Shown here one piece after another: positions 36,988 through 45,933 of a stretch of 64,000 nucleotides of DNA (positions are counted from its first letter, which is position 1; each line of letters starts with the position of its first letter). Source of the stretch: AC-32 sp963716865 (lineage in GTDB: Bacteria > Actinomycetota > Thermoleophilia > Gaiellales > Gaiellaceae). The stretch spans positions 62,001 to 126,000 of the forward strand of contig CAVQUF010000003.1 in NCBI GenBank assembly GCA_963716865.1, in the 5' to 3' direction. Position numbers and translations under genes: made by a program. Below the pieces are notes generated by a model. The model saw only the letters and a list, made by a program, of their open reading frames with translations. It was not told the DNA's origin and did no database searches.

Positions 36988-38154
36988 ATGCCGCCCGAGA
37001 CCTCACGCATCGTCCTGGGCTGGCTCCGCGAGCACCGGGAGGCGATGGTCGAGCTGCTCGAGCGGCTCGTGCAGGCCGAGTCGCCTTCACTCGAGCCACG
37101 CTCGCAGCAGGGGCCCTTCCGCATCCTCGCGGCCGAGCTCGACCGGCTCGACCACGCCGTGCGATCGGTCGGAGGCAACGGCGTGGGTGAGCACCTCTAC
37201 GCGCGGCCAAGACAGCGGCGTCGGCACGAGCCGCATCAGCTTCTGGTCGGGCACATGGACACGGTGTGGCCGGTGGGCACGCTCTCGAGGATGCCCGTCC
37301 ACGGCGAGCACGGTCTGCTGTTCGGCCCGGGCACCGCCGACATGAAGGGCGGGCTGGTCGAGATCGTGTTCGCGCTTCGCGCATTGGACGAGCTCGGCCT
37401 GCGGCCGTCGGTCACCCCGGTCGTGCTCGTGAACAGTGACGAGGAGATTGGCAGCGTGGACTCGAGCCGGTTCATACGCCTGCTCGCACGCGGTGCCGAC
37501 CGAGCGCTGGTGCTCGAAGCCGGCGAGGGCGCAGACGGCAAGCTGAAGATCGCGCGCAAGGGTCTCGGGAGGTTCACGGTCACCGTCCGAGGCCGGCCGG
37601 CGCACGCCGGCGCCGACCTCGAGCACGGCGTCAGCGCCATCCTCGAGCTCTCGCTCCAGGTAGAGCGGCTGTTCGCCCTGAACGATCCCGCCAGCGGCGT
37701 CACCGTCAACGTCGGCACGATCGACGGCGGCCTGCGTCCCAACGTCGTGGCTCCCTCGGCGACCGCGGTCGTGGACGTACGCGCCCCGACCGCGGCGGCC
37801 GCATGCCGCGTCGAGCATACGCTCAGGGCGCTCGAGCCGGCGCTCCCAGGCGCCACGGTCGAAGTCGAGGGCGGCTTCCGCCGACCACCGATGGAGCCGC
37901 TTCGACGCAACCGCACGCTTCTTGCCGCCGCCGTCCGGCTCGGACGCGAGCTCGGCTTCTCGATCGAGGATGCCGGCCTGGTCGGCGGCGGCTCGGACGC
38001 CAACACGACCAGCCTCTTCACGGCCACGCTGGACGGCCTCGGCCCGATCGGTGACGGTTCACACGCGACCGACGAGCATGTCGACACCGTCCGGCTTCCC
38101 GAGCGCACGGCGCTGCTGGCCCTCCTCCTCCTCGAGCCGCCCGCTGATACGTAG
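36988..38154 (+). CDS. M20-family metallopeptidase (carboxypeptidase G2/ArgE-like)
   Basis: 388 aa. Zinc-site motifs: GHMDTVWPVG, GPGTADMKGG, NSDEEIGS (catalytic Glu and metal Glu), and a C-terminal GLGPIGDGSHATDEH with the last His ligand. The dimerisation domain starts at KGLGRFTVTVRGRPAHAG. It hydrolyses amide bonds releasing a C-terminal or acyl-linked amino acid; closest pattern is CPG2-type. No signal peptide, so cytoplasmic. Confidence 0.92.
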   Translation: MPPETSRIVLGWLREHREAMVELLERLVQAESPSLEPRSQQGPFRILAAELDRLDHAVRSVGGNGVGEHLYARPRQRRRHEPHQLLVGHMDTVWPVGTLSRMPVHGEHGLLFGPGTADMKGGLVEIVFALRALDELGLRPSVTPVVLVNSDEEIGSVDSSRFIRLLARGADRALVLEAGEGADGKLKIARKGLGRFTVTVRGRPAHAGADLEHGVSAILELSLQVERLFALNDPASGVTVNVGTIDGGLRPNVVAPSATAVVDVRAPTAAAACRVEHTLRALEPALPGATVEVEGGFRRPPMEPLRRNRTLLAAAVRLGRELGFSIEDAGLVGGGSDANTTSLFTATLDGLGPIGDGSHATDEHVDTVRLPERTALLALLLLEPPADT

Positions 38155-38263
38155 AAAGAGGAAGACGCGATCAGTGGGTTCGCCGATACACGCGGACCTG
38201 CCGACGGTGGAAGCTATGACCTTGCAGGGGCTCTCAGCGATGCCCCTAAGCAAGGAGGTTGCG

Positions 38264-38548
38264 ATGTTCACCTATGTCGGCTTGTTCAGGCTGACGCCGG
38301 TGGCGCGTGAGCACCTCGAGAAGACCCCCGAGTACCTCGACAAGATTCACAAGATTGTCGAGCTCGAGGGTGGCACGCTCGAGCGCTTCATGGCGATCAT
38401 GGGCCCCTGGGAGTACCTGGGGATCTTCAAGTATCCCGACAACGAGGCCGCCTTCCGCGTCCTCGGGGAGATCGCCAAGTTCGAGATCTTCGAGACCGAG
38501 ACCTTCCCGGCCGAGGATGTCGAGACCTTCTTCAAGGTCTTCGTCTAG
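38264..38548 (+). CDS. GYD-domain-like small protein
   Basis: 94 aa: FTYVGLFRLTPVAREHLEKTPE start, a central GGTLERFMAIMGPWEYLGIF and a C-terminal FETETFPAEDVETFF fit the ferredoxin-like GYD family of unknown function. AAGGAGG stands about 6 nt before the ATG, one of the strongest ribosome sites in the window. A strong double hairpin follows. Confidence 0.8.
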   Translation: MFTYVGLFRLTPVAREHLEKTPEYLDKIHKIVELEGGTLERFMAIMGPWEYLGIFKYPDNEAAFRVLGEIAKFEIFETETFPAEDVETFFKVFV

Positions 38549-38558
38549 ACGAGGCTGA

Positions 38559-38616
38559 GCTCCCCAAAGCGGGGAGCCGGCCGCACTCCGGAAGCCGCTC
38601 TAAGAGCGGTTTCCGG
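38559..38616. terminator. Double hairpin between the GYD gene and the tRNA genes
   Basis: 38559-38577: GCTCCCC-AAAGC-GGGGAGC. 38588-38616: a 13-bp stem (one G-T pair) around TAA, with CCGGAA/TTCCGG at its base. No clear T-run follows, but its position between converging transcription units suggests a two-way terminator or mRNA 3'-end protector. Confidence 0.6.
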
Positions 38617-38656
38617 CGTAAGAACGAAAGAAGGCCGCTCAGCAGCCTCTTTCCAG

Positions 38657-38729
38657 TGGGCGGTGACGGTCTCGAACCGCCGACCTCCTGCGTGTAAAGC
38701 AGGCGCTCTACCAACTGAGCTAACCGCCC
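38657..38729 (-). tRNA. tRNA-Val (UAC)
   Basis: 73 nt. GGGCGGT/ACCGCCC acceptor, anticodon loop TTTACAC (anticodon TAC), T arm GGCGGTTCGAGACCGTC-like with TTCGA. The 3' CCA is not encoded. A 35-nt part of it is duplicated at 36215. Confidence 0.95.
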
Positions 38730-38769
38730 GTCTGGCCTAGGGTGCCATACCCGGCCGCGACCGCGAGAA

Positions 38770-38842
38770 TGCCCCCGACGGGATTCGAACCCGTGCTACG
38801 GCCTTGAAAGGGCCGTGACCTAGGCCGCTAGTCGACGGGGGC
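38770..38842 (-). tRNA. tRNA-Glu (UUC)
   Basis: 73 nt. GCCCCCG/CGGGGGC acceptor, anticodon loop CTTTCAA (anticodon TTC), GGTTCGAATCC T arm. No encoded CCA. It is 40 nt upstream of tRNA-Val on the same strand, probably one transcript. Confidence 0.95.
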
Positions 38843-38867
38843 AGGCCGGGACAGGATAGCCCGGGGA

Positions 38868-39800
38868 CTACGCGGCTTTCGCTTCGTCCTCGTCTTCCAC
38901 GAGGCTCTCGAGCGGGTCGGCGAGCTGCTCGAAGGCGCCTGCCTCGAGCTGACGGACACGCTCGCGCGTAAGGCCGAGCTCGCGGCCGATCTGCTCCAGC
39001 GAGGCGGGCGGACCGTCGAAGCCGAAGCGCAGCTCGAGGATCCGGCGCTCCCGCTCCGGCAGGCCGGCGACCGCGCGGCGGACCTCCTGCCGGCGCAGCG
39101 AGCCCGCTGCCTCCTCGGCCGGGTCGAGCGCCTCCGGGTCGGCGAACAGATCGCCGAGCTCGCCGTCATCCTCGGAGCCGATCGTGCGGTTCAGGGAGAC
39201 CGGCGCCTCCGCGACGTCGAGCGCCTCGTCCACGTGGCTGAGCGAGAGACGCGTCGCCTCGGCGAGCTCCTCGCGCGTCGCCTCGCGGCCGAGCTTCGAC
39301 TCGAGCTGGTTCGCGGCGCGGGACAGCTTGACCCGGCGCTCGTGCACGTGCGTCGGGATGCGGATCGTGGCCGACTGCCCGGAGACCGCGCGCTGGCAGG
39401 CCTGGCGGATCCACCACGTCGCGTAGGTCGAGAACTTGAACCCGCGCCGCCAGTCGAACTTCTCGACCGCGCGGTTCAGCCCGATCACGCCCTCCTGGAA
39501 GAGGTCGCCGAGCGGCAGGTTGCGGTTCTGGTAGCGCTTGGCGATCGAGATCACCAGGCGCAGGTTCGAGTTGATCATCCGCTCCTTGGCCGCCTTGTCG
39601 CCGCGCTCGACGCGCTTGGCGAGCGCGACCTCCTCGGCGGCGGTCAGCAGCGGATAGCGCCCGGCGCTGGCCATGAGCAGCGCGAGCGAGTCAGTGGAGT
39701 CGGGCGCGGCAGCCTGTTCGGGGGTGTTCTCCTCGATTGCCTTCCGCTCCTCGGCCTCGTCGAGGACGGACTGTGCGATGTCAAAGCTGGTCGTGCTCAG
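38868..39800 (-). CDS. Sigma-70 family RNA polymerase sigma factor (group 1/2-like)
   Basis: Region 2 (NLRLVISIAKRYQNRNLPLGDLFQEGVIGLNRAVEKF, FKFSTYATWWIRQA), region 3 and region 4 (LPERERRILELRFGF, LTRERVRQLEAGAF) are all present. The first ATG is at 39674, but the frame stays open 42 codons upstream with protein-like sequence (STTSFDIAQSVLDEAEERK) to a CTG at 39800 that has AAGGAG 9 nt before it, while 39674 has no ribosome site. I therefore propose the CTG start (310 aa). It may read promoters like the TANNNT boxes in this window. Confidence 0.88.
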   Translation of the reverse strand: MSTTSFDIAQSVLDEAEERKAIEENTPEQAAAPDSTDSLALLMASAGRYPLLTAAEEVALAKRVERGDKAAKERMINSNLRLVISIAKRYQNRNLPLGDLFQEGVIGLNRAVEKFDWRRGFKFSTYATWWIRQACQRAVSGQSATIRIPTHVHERRVKLSRAANQLESKLGREATREELAEATRLSLSHVDEALDVAEAPVSLNRTIGSEDDGELGDLFADPEALDPAEEAAGSLRRQEVRRAVAGLPERERRILELRFGFDGPPASLEQIGRELGLTRERVRQLEAGAFEQLADPLESLVEDEDEAKAA

Positions 39801-39982
39801 TTCGATTCACTCCTTCGATAAGTCGATAAGGACGCCTCGGGGACGCTCAAGCGCGCCCCCTGCGCACAGGTTCAAACGACGCAGGCCCCATTGCCATTCC
39901 CCGCCGCTCCGGTCGGGGATCCTCGTGTGAGGGATCAAGTCCGGCGGCCAGCGGCCGACTACGGCTCCAAAGGAGCAATTGC

Positions 39983-40309
39983 ATGGCTGATCTCACCCGC
40001 CATGCGGCCTGGCACACGACATACGAGGTCCACGAGGTTGTGGACGACACGGCGATCGATCTAGGCCTGCGCTTCCGCTCTGACGACTTCACCGAGGCGA
40101 TCGACTTCGCCCTCGACTATCTCCAGCCGAAAGATCCTCCCGAGCGAGAGGTCGGCGCGCTGCAGATCGTGAAGGACGAAGGAGGCAAGCGCGAGGTCGT
40201 CTGGAGCTACAGCCTCAAGCTCGCTGAGGCCGGGCACCAGGATCTGGTTCGCCTCTGGGGTTTCAACCCGACGCAGAGCTGGAATCTGCCGTCGAGCCTG
40301 AAGCGCTAG
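39983..40309 (+). CDS. Small conserved-looking protein of unknown function
   Basis: 108 aa, acidic, no membrane helix: MADLTRHAAWHTTYEVHEVV. AAAGGAG lies about 8 nt before the ATG. Divergent from the sigma factor gene. No family recognised. Confidence 0.65.
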   Translation: MADLTRHAAWHTTYEVHEVVDDTAIDLGLRFRSDDFTEAIDFALDYLQPKDPPEREVGALQIVKDEGGKREVVWSYSLKLAEAGHQDLVRLWGFNPTQSWNLPSSLKR

Positions 40310-40344
40310 CGATCGTCCACAACCGATGCGGGCCCCCGCCCCGC

Positions 40345-40374
40345 TTGACGGCGGTCGAGCCGGAGTGGTAATCA
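40345..40374 (+). promoter_or_regulatory. Sigma-70 type promoter upstream of the subtilase
   Basis: TTGACG (-35) at 40345-40350, an 18-nt spacer and TAATCA (-10) at 40369-40374. The gene's AAGGAGG and ATG follow 60 nt later, so this transcript has a leader, unlike the leaderless group. Confidence 0.5.
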
Positions 40375-40439
40375 CACCTTTCCGGCGCGGCGCAGACTGC
40401 CCGTGACCAGCGCTTCGCCCGCAACGAAGGAGGTCGTCA

Positions 40440-42620
40440 ATGCGGACCAAGCGACAGTTTGAGATCAGCGTCGAGGCGAACGAGGTCGTGATCGGGCCGC
40501 GGCGCCTCCAGGTTCGAGCGAGCGCGGCTCTCGAGCCGGAGACGGCCAGGGGAGCGCTCGGCCTCGAGGCCGGCCGGGGAACGGTCACGTTGTCGAACAA
40601 GGGGCGGACGGCGACGCTCGCACTCGACGGGAAGCTGCCGGCAGGGCCGCAGACGCTCGTCGTCGGCGAGCTCGTCACGGCGCGCGGACGCCGCCTGAAC
40701 GAGCGCATCGAGGTTCCGTTCTTCGTCAGCGACTCGCGCGCCAAGATCGGCGGGAACCTCCGTGTCGAGAGCATGGTCCGCCTGCAGGTCGACCAGCTGG
40801 GGACGACGCGGGTCTCCGCCGCGCAGAGGCCCGAGGGCCGCTACATCGAGGTGATGAAGGCCGTCGACCGGCGCAGCGGCCGGCCGGTGGAGCTGGCGTT
40901 CGACCATCGCGGCGCGCGAATCGACGCGAACCAGGTCTTCGGCAGGATCAACCGCGCGCGCCGAAGAGAGTTCGGCAAGCTTCATCCCACGCTCGCACGC
41001 ATGGTCGCCGACCGGCGCGGGAACGCGCGCATCCCGGTCGCCATCTGGCTGCGAGTCCCGGAGGAGGGACTCCCGGCGAAGCGCGAGAAGGGGGCAACGG
41101 CCAGACGCCCGCGCGACGAGGTCGTGCACGCCAAGCGCATCGGCGAGGTCGGAGAGCGCGTCGCCCGGCTACTCCGCGAGAGCGGGGCGAGAGAGCCGCG
41201 GCTCGATCCTCACGTGCCAGTCGTCTACGCGGAGCTGTCCGCAGACGGCGTCCGCAACCTGGTCAAGCGGAACGAGGTGGGCGTGGTGTTCTTCCACGAC
41301 AGGAAAGGAGAGCTGGACCTGGCGAACTCGATGAAGATCGCCCAGTCCGACACCGTCCAGTCGAGCCTCGGTCTCACCGGCAAGGGCGTCAACGCCGCGG
41401 TCTACGAAGACGGGCCGGACGTGACGACCGACCTCTCGATCACGGCGAGCTTCCTCACCAACCCGACGACGACGCAGCACGCGCGACACACGCACGGGAT
41501 CGTCAAGAACGTCGAGCCGAACAAGCCACACGGTCACGCGTCCGGCTGCAACCTCCATTCGGCCAACAGCATGGATCTCGACGCGATCAGCTGGGCCGCG
41601 CGCACGCGCGGGTGCACCGTGATCAGCCAGAGCTTCCACCGCGACGCCGAGCAGACCGACTCCGGGCTCTCCTTCGACGACATGTACAAGGACTGGCTCG
41701 TGCTGCACTGGCCGTATCCGACGATCCTGCAGGCCGCAGGAAACGGGGCGAGCACGGAGTTCGTCAACCACAAGGGCTACAACAGCCTCACGGTCGCGAA
41801 CCACGACGACACCGCCTCGTCGCTGGCGAGCGACTCCGTCTCCCTGAACCCTGCGTCGAGTCACCACGACCGGGAGCTGCCGGAGCTGGCGGCGAACGGC
41901 ACCGCCGTCACGACCGTCGGGCTGACGATGAGCGGGACCAGCATGGCCGCCCCGGCTGCCGCCGGATGCACGGCTCTGCTCCAGGAGGCGAGCTCGACGC
42001 TCAAGTCCTGGCCCGAGGGCTGCCGGGCGATCCTGCTCGCGGCCGCGAGCAAGAACATCACCGGCAACACGTGGTGGGCCGACCGCAGCGCAGGCGTGGA
42101 CGCCTCTGACGGGTCGGGGGCCGTCGACGGGCTCGAGGGCGTGAGGATCGCCAAGAGCCGCCGCTCGCCCGGCGCAGCCGGAACACGGCGTGGATGGGAC
42201 ATCGGCACGCTGCGCTCGAGCGACATCGGCTCGAGCGGCGAGACCACGTTCTCCTGGCAGGTGACGGTGCCGCGCTTCCTTTTCGACCCCAGGGTCAAGG
42301 TCGCGCTCGCGTGGGACAGCCTGGCCACGGTCGTCGACATCCTCTTCTTCCAGTTCGCGTTCGACACCCTCCAGCTCGACCTCGACCTGAAGATCTACGA
42401 CAGCGGCGGCGCCCTCGTCGGATACAGCGGCTCCTGGGACAACAGCTACGAGATCGCCGAGTTCGCGGCCCGCGCCGGCGAGACGTACACGATCAAGATC
42501 CGACGCTGGTCGGGCACCGCGGACGTCTGGTACGGGCTCGCCTGGACCGTGCAGGGCACGCCGTTCGTCCGCCCCGACTGGGATCTGACCGAGGAGGTCG
42601 TCCGGCTGGCCGGCGGCTGA
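40440..42620 (+). CDS. Subtilisin-like (S8) serine protease
   Basis: 726 aa. Catalytic triad: Asp in AAVYEDGPDV (about 324), His in ARHTHGIV (about 351), Ser in SGTSMAAPAAAG (about 502), with the oxyanion-hole region LQAAGNGAS. A long N-terminal domain (about 310 residues) precedes it and a beta-sandwich (DLDLKIYDSGGALVG, CUB/PPC-like) follows. Unusually there is no signal peptide, so it may act in the cytoplasm or leave by an unusual route. AAGGAGG stands before the ATG. Confidence 0.9.
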   Translation: MRTKRQFEISVEANEVVIGPRRLQVRASAALEPETARGALGLEAGRGTVTLSNKGRTATLALDGKLPAGPQTLVVGELVTARGRRLNERIEVPFFVSDSRAKIGGNLRVESMVRLQVDQLGTTRVSAAQRPEGRYIEVMKAVDRRSGRPVELAFDHRGARIDANQVFGRINRARRREFGKLHPTLARMVADRRGNARIPVAIWLRVPEEGLPAKREKGATARRPRDEVVHAKRIGEVGERVARLLRESGAREPRLDPHVPVVYAELSADGVRNLVKRNEVGVVFFHDRKGELDLANSMKIAQSDTVQSSLGLTGKGVNAAVYEDGPDVTTDLSITASFLTNPTTTQHARHTHGIVKNVEPNKPHGHASGCNLHSANSMDLDAISWAARTRGCTVISQSFHRDAEQTDSGLSFDDMYKDWLVLHWPYPTILQAAGNGASTEFVNHKGYNSLTVANHDDTASSLASDSVSLNPASSHHDRELPELAANGTAVTTVGLTMSGTSMAAPAAAGCTALLQEASSTLKSWPEGCRAILLAAASKNITGNTWWADRSAGVDASDGSGAVDGLEGVRIAKSRRSPGAAGTRRGWDIGTLRSSDIGSSGETTFSWQVTVPRFLFDPRVKVALAWDSLATVVDILFFQFAFDTLQLDLDLKIYDSGGALVGYSGSWDNSYEIAEFAARAGETYTIKIRRWSGTADVWYGLAWTVQGTPFVRPDWDLTEEVVRLAGG

Positions 42621-42657
42621 TCGGCGGCCGACGACTCACCCCGACGGTCATGACGAG

Positions 42658-43554
42658 GTGAACGGCCCTCAAGGCGGAATCTTCGCCCTGGGAACGGCAG
42701 CGCACGCGTACCTCGAGTTCGACGTCTCGGGCGGTCGAGAGGCGGGAGACCTGGTGGCGGCGATCGCCTCGCTGCGCGAGCCGAGGACGACGATGGGCGG
42801 CGTCAACCTGGTGGCCGGCTTCAGGCCCGAGCTCTGGAGAGAGGTCGTTCCCGACGACGCGCCGGCCGGGCTCGAGGGCTTCGACGAGGACCTGGTCGGC
42901 AGTGACGGCTTCGTGATGCCCGCCACGCAGCACGACGCGGTCCTCTGGCTCTCGGGAAGCGCCTACGACGTGATCTTCGACGTGGCCCGCAAGGCGATCG
43001 CCGAGCTCGAAGGGCTGGCTTCGGTCGTCGAGGAGACCTCGAGCTGGCCCTTCCAGCACGATCGCGACCTGACCGGCTTCATCGACGGATCCGAGAACCC
43101 CACGCTGATCGACGCGCCCGAGCTGGTCCTCATCCCGGAGGGACGTCCCGGGGCCGGAGGGACGATCCTGCTCCTGCAGAAGTGGGTCCACGACGCGGCC
43201 GTGTGGGAGTCGCTTCCCGTTGCAGAACAGGAGCAGGTGATCGGGCGGACGAAGCTCGACAGCGTCGAGCTCGAGGACAAGGCGCCGGACTCCCATGTCG
43301 CGAGCACCGACCAGGACCGCTTCGGCAAGATCTTCCGCCGGAACATGCCCTACGGAACCGTCACGGAGCACGGCACGATGTTCGTCGGCTTCAGCGCCGA
43401 GCAGCGGCCGCTCTCGACGATGCTGGAGAGCATGGCGGGGCTCGCCGGCGGAACCCGCGACGCGCTGACCCGCTACACGCACCCGCTCACCGGCGCGTAC
43501 TACTTCGTCCCGTCGACGGGATCGCTCCGTCGTGTCTGCGGAGCTCCGACCTAG
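42658..43554 (+). CDS. Dyp-type heme peroxidase
   Basis: 298 aa from GTG. The distal GFIDGSENP carries the Dyp GxxDG Asp (about residue 143); the heme-proximal His lies downstream (candidates in the KAPDSHVA segment), and NMPYG contains the conserved Arg region upstream (FRRNMPYG). No Tat signal, so cytoplasmic or encapsulin-associated; no encapsulin gene is adjacent. Convergent with ftsH, overlapping it by 4 bp. Confidence 0.92.
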   Translation: MNGPQGGIFALGTAAHAYLEFDVSGGREAGDLVAAIASLREPRTTMGGVNLVAGFRPELWREVVPDDAPAGLEGFDEDLVGSDGFVMPATQHDAVLWLSGSAYDVIFDVARKAIAELEGLASVVEETSSWPFQHDRDLTGFIDGSENPTLIDAPELVLIPEGRPGAGGTILLLQKWVHDAAVWESLPVAEQEQVIGRTKLDSVELEDKAPDSHVASTDQDRFGKIFRRNMPYGTVTEHGTMFVGFSAEQRPLSTMLESMAGLAGGTRDALTRYTHPLTGAYYFVPSTGSLRRVCGAPT

Positions 43555-45497
43555 CGGTCGATCCGCGAGCGAGCCGCCGCAGCGTACGAGTCCGCGCTCG
43601 TCCCCGCCGTTCGCGGAACCCCCGCGGCGGCGTAGACGTCGTCCTCGTCGAGCGTCTCGTGCTCGAGGAGGGCGCTCGCGAGCGAATCGAGCCTGGAGCG
43701 ATTCGCCTGCAGCAACGAGACGACCTCACGGTGGGACTCGTCCACGATGCGGCGCACCTCGTCGTCGACGAGCTGCTGTGTATGCGGCGAGACCTCGGCG
43801 GCGCCCGGAAGGAAAGGGCCGGCGCCGTCGCGTGGTATCACCGCGACCGGCCCGATCGCCGAGCTCATTCCCCACCGGCCCACCATCTGGCGGGCGAGCT
43901 CGGTCAGTTGCTGGATATCCGACTCCGCGCCGGTGCTGATCTCGCCGAACACGACCTCCTCCGCGGCGCGACCGCCGAGTGCGACGTTGATCTTTGCCCG
44001 GACCTCGGGCTCGCGGTAGTTGAAGCGATCGCTCTCCGGCGCCGCGAACGTGACGCCGAGGGCGGCACCACGAGGGATGATCGAGACCTTTCGGACCGGA
44101 TCGGCGCCCGGCGTGAGCATGCCCACGATCGCATGGCCACCCTCGTGGTAGGCGGTACGGCGCCGATCTTCCAAGCTCATCATCACCTGCCGTTCGGCGC
44201 CGAGCACTATCCGCTCGAGCGCGTCGGTGAAGTCCGATTCGGCGACCGCGTCGTGGTTTCGCCTGGCCGCCAGCAGCGCCGCCTCGTTGACAAGGTTCGC
44301 GAGATCGGCTCCGACCATGCCCGGCGTCGTAGCCGCGATCCGGCCGAGGTCGACGTCCGGCGCGAGGGGAACGCCACGCGTGTGCACCTCGAGAATCGCC
44401 TCCCGGCCGGTACGGTCGGGAGGCTGCACGGCGACCCTCCGGTCGAAGCGACCTGGACGCAGCAGGGCCGCGTCGAGAACGTCGGGCCGATTGGTCGCGC
44501 CGATGACGATCACGCTGGTCGAGGAGTCGAAGCCGTCCATCTCGGTCAGGATCTGGTTCAGCGTCTGCTCGCGTTCGTCGTTGCCTCCACTGAACCCGGC
44601 GACGCCGGACGTGCGCGACCGGCCGATCGCATCGAGCTCGTCGACGAACACGATCGCCGGGGCCGCCTCCTTCGCCTGCGTGAACAGGTCACGGACACGG
44701 GCCGCACCGACGCCGACGATCGCCTCGACGAACTCGGAGGCGGCCAGCGAGAAGAACGGGACGTCCGCCTCGCCGGCCACCGCCCGGGCAAGCAGCGTCT
44801 TGCCCGTGCCCGGCGAGCCGGAGAGCAGCACGCCGTGTGGTATCCGACCGCCGAGCCGTTGGTACTTGTCGGGGTGGCGCAGGAAGTCGACGACCTCCGT
44901 GAGCTCCGCCTTCGCCTCGTCGATCCCCGCGACGTCCTCGAACGTGACCCGCTCGCCGGACGGCTGGTACCGGCGGGCCCGAGAGCGGCCGAACGAGCCG
45001 AGCGCGTTCTGAACGTTCCCCGCACGCCGCACGAGCCAGAACAGCAAGAGGACGAAGAGGATCGTCGGCCCGAAGCCGAGCAGCAGGCTCTTCCACCACC
45101 GCGGCCCGGTGTCCAGGGGTTGCGCGTTCACGACCACGTTCTTCTGCTGCAGGAGCCGCGACAGCGCGTTGTTGTCGGCAAACGCGGGAATCTCCGTCCG
45201 GAAGTGCGTCGTCGGCTTCGAGCTCGCGTAGCCGACCTTCCGGGTGAACGTGCCCTGGATCGCCGTGCCCTTCGACGTGATCTCCTCGACGTGGCCGGCC
45301 TGCACCTGGTTCAGGAAGAACGGGCTGTACGGGATGCGGACGCGGGACTCCGGTCGCATCGCCCGCGACCCCAGATAGAAGTTGAAGACCAGGAGCGCGA
45401 GGCCGAAGATGATCCAACCGCGGCCCACACGAAAGCGCGGCCCTTGCGGTTGTGCCGGCGGAGCGCTCGCGGGGCGCTGATCCTCGCGCGTTGCCAT
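43551..45497 (-). CDS. ftsH: ATP-dependent zinc metalloprotease FtsH
   Basis: 648 aa. Two membrane helices (about 28-46 and 133-155) flank an extracytoplasmic domain. AAA+ module: Walker A GSPGTGKT (about 224), Walker B FVDELDAIGRSR, second region of homology RPGRFDRRV. The M41 peptidase motif is HEGGH (HExxH, about 452). Membrane-protein quality control. A second divergent FtsH-like protease is at 29525-31954, so the organism probably has at least two paralogs. Confidence 0.95.
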   Translation of the reverse strand: MATREDQRPASAPPAQPQGPRFRVGRGWIIFGLALLVFNFYLGSRAMRPESRVRIPYSPFFLNQVQAGHVEEITSKGTAIQGTFTRKVGYASSKPTTHFRTEIPAFADNNALSRLLQQKNVVVNAQPLDTGPRWWKSLLLGFGPTILFVLLLFWLVRRAGNVQNALGSFGRSRARRYQPSGERVTFEDVAGIDEAKAELTEVVDFLRHPDKYQRLGGRIPHGVLLSGSPGTGKTLLARAVAGEADVPFFSLAASEFVEAIVGVGAARVRDLFTQAKEAAPAIVFVDELDAIGRSRTSGVAGFSGGNDEREQTLNQILTEMDGFDSSTSVIVIGATNRPDVLDAALLRPGRFDRRVAVQPPDRTGREAILEVHTRGVPLAPDVDLGRIAATTPGMVGADLANLVNEAALLAARRNHDAVAESDFTDALERIVLGAERQVMMSLEDRRRTAYHEGGHAIVGMLTPGADPVRKVSIIPRGAALGVTFAAPESDRFNYREPEVRAKINVALGGRAAEEVVFGEISTGAESDIQQLTELARQMVGRWGMSSAIGPVAVIPRDGAGPFLPGAAEVSPHTQQLVDDEVRRIVDESHREVVSLLQANRSRLDSLASALLEHETLDEDDVYAAAGVPRTAGTSADSYAAAARSRIDR

Positions 45498-45565
45498 CAG
45501 AGTTGCGGACTCACGCCGCTATCTTGCTCACTCCCCGGGACACGCGCAAACGCGCGCGCGGTCGC

Positions 45566-45781
45566 CTAGCGGAGAATCCGGAAGGCGAGCTCCGGCGCGC
45601 AACCGGAGCCGCGCAGATAGCGCGCCTGGCCGAGATCCGCCTTGGAGAACGCGAGCTCGGCGGCCAGCCGAGGGCCGTACCCCAGCTGGCGGAACTGCTC
45701 TTCGCGCCAGCGGTACACCTCGGGATCTTCCCCGTCGGCCTCGAGAACCGGCCAGTCCGAGAGCTCGGGCAGCGTTTCCAT
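45566..45781 (-). CDS. Small protein of unknown function
   Basis: 71 aa: YRWREEQFRQLGYGPRLAAELA and DLGQARYLRGSGCAPELAFRIL suggest a helical protein of a type common in actinobacteria. No family assigned. It lies alone between ftsH and the divergent DUF1275 gene. Confidence 0.6.
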   Translation of the reverse strand: METLPELSDWPVLEADGEDPEVYRWREEQFRQLGYGPRLAAELAFSKADLGQARYLRGSGCAPELAFRILR

Positions 45782-45933
45782 ACCGCCTAGAACGCCGCGC
45801 GGCCCGAAAGGTTGTCGGCCGGCCCCGAATCCTTACAGGATCCTGATCTTCTCATCGGCGGTCGAGGCCCTCGGGATCGGCCGTCTGTCGGGTCTTCGAC
45901 CAGCCAGGGCGGGCTCTAGCCTGTGTAGGACCG

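Noticed and set aside
36215..38691. Direct tRNA-Val repeat as borders of a mobile element
   Set aside because: No integrase or transposase lies between; the copy also decays beyond the 35 bp, so a duplicated, degraded tRNA is simpler. Kept as an alternative.
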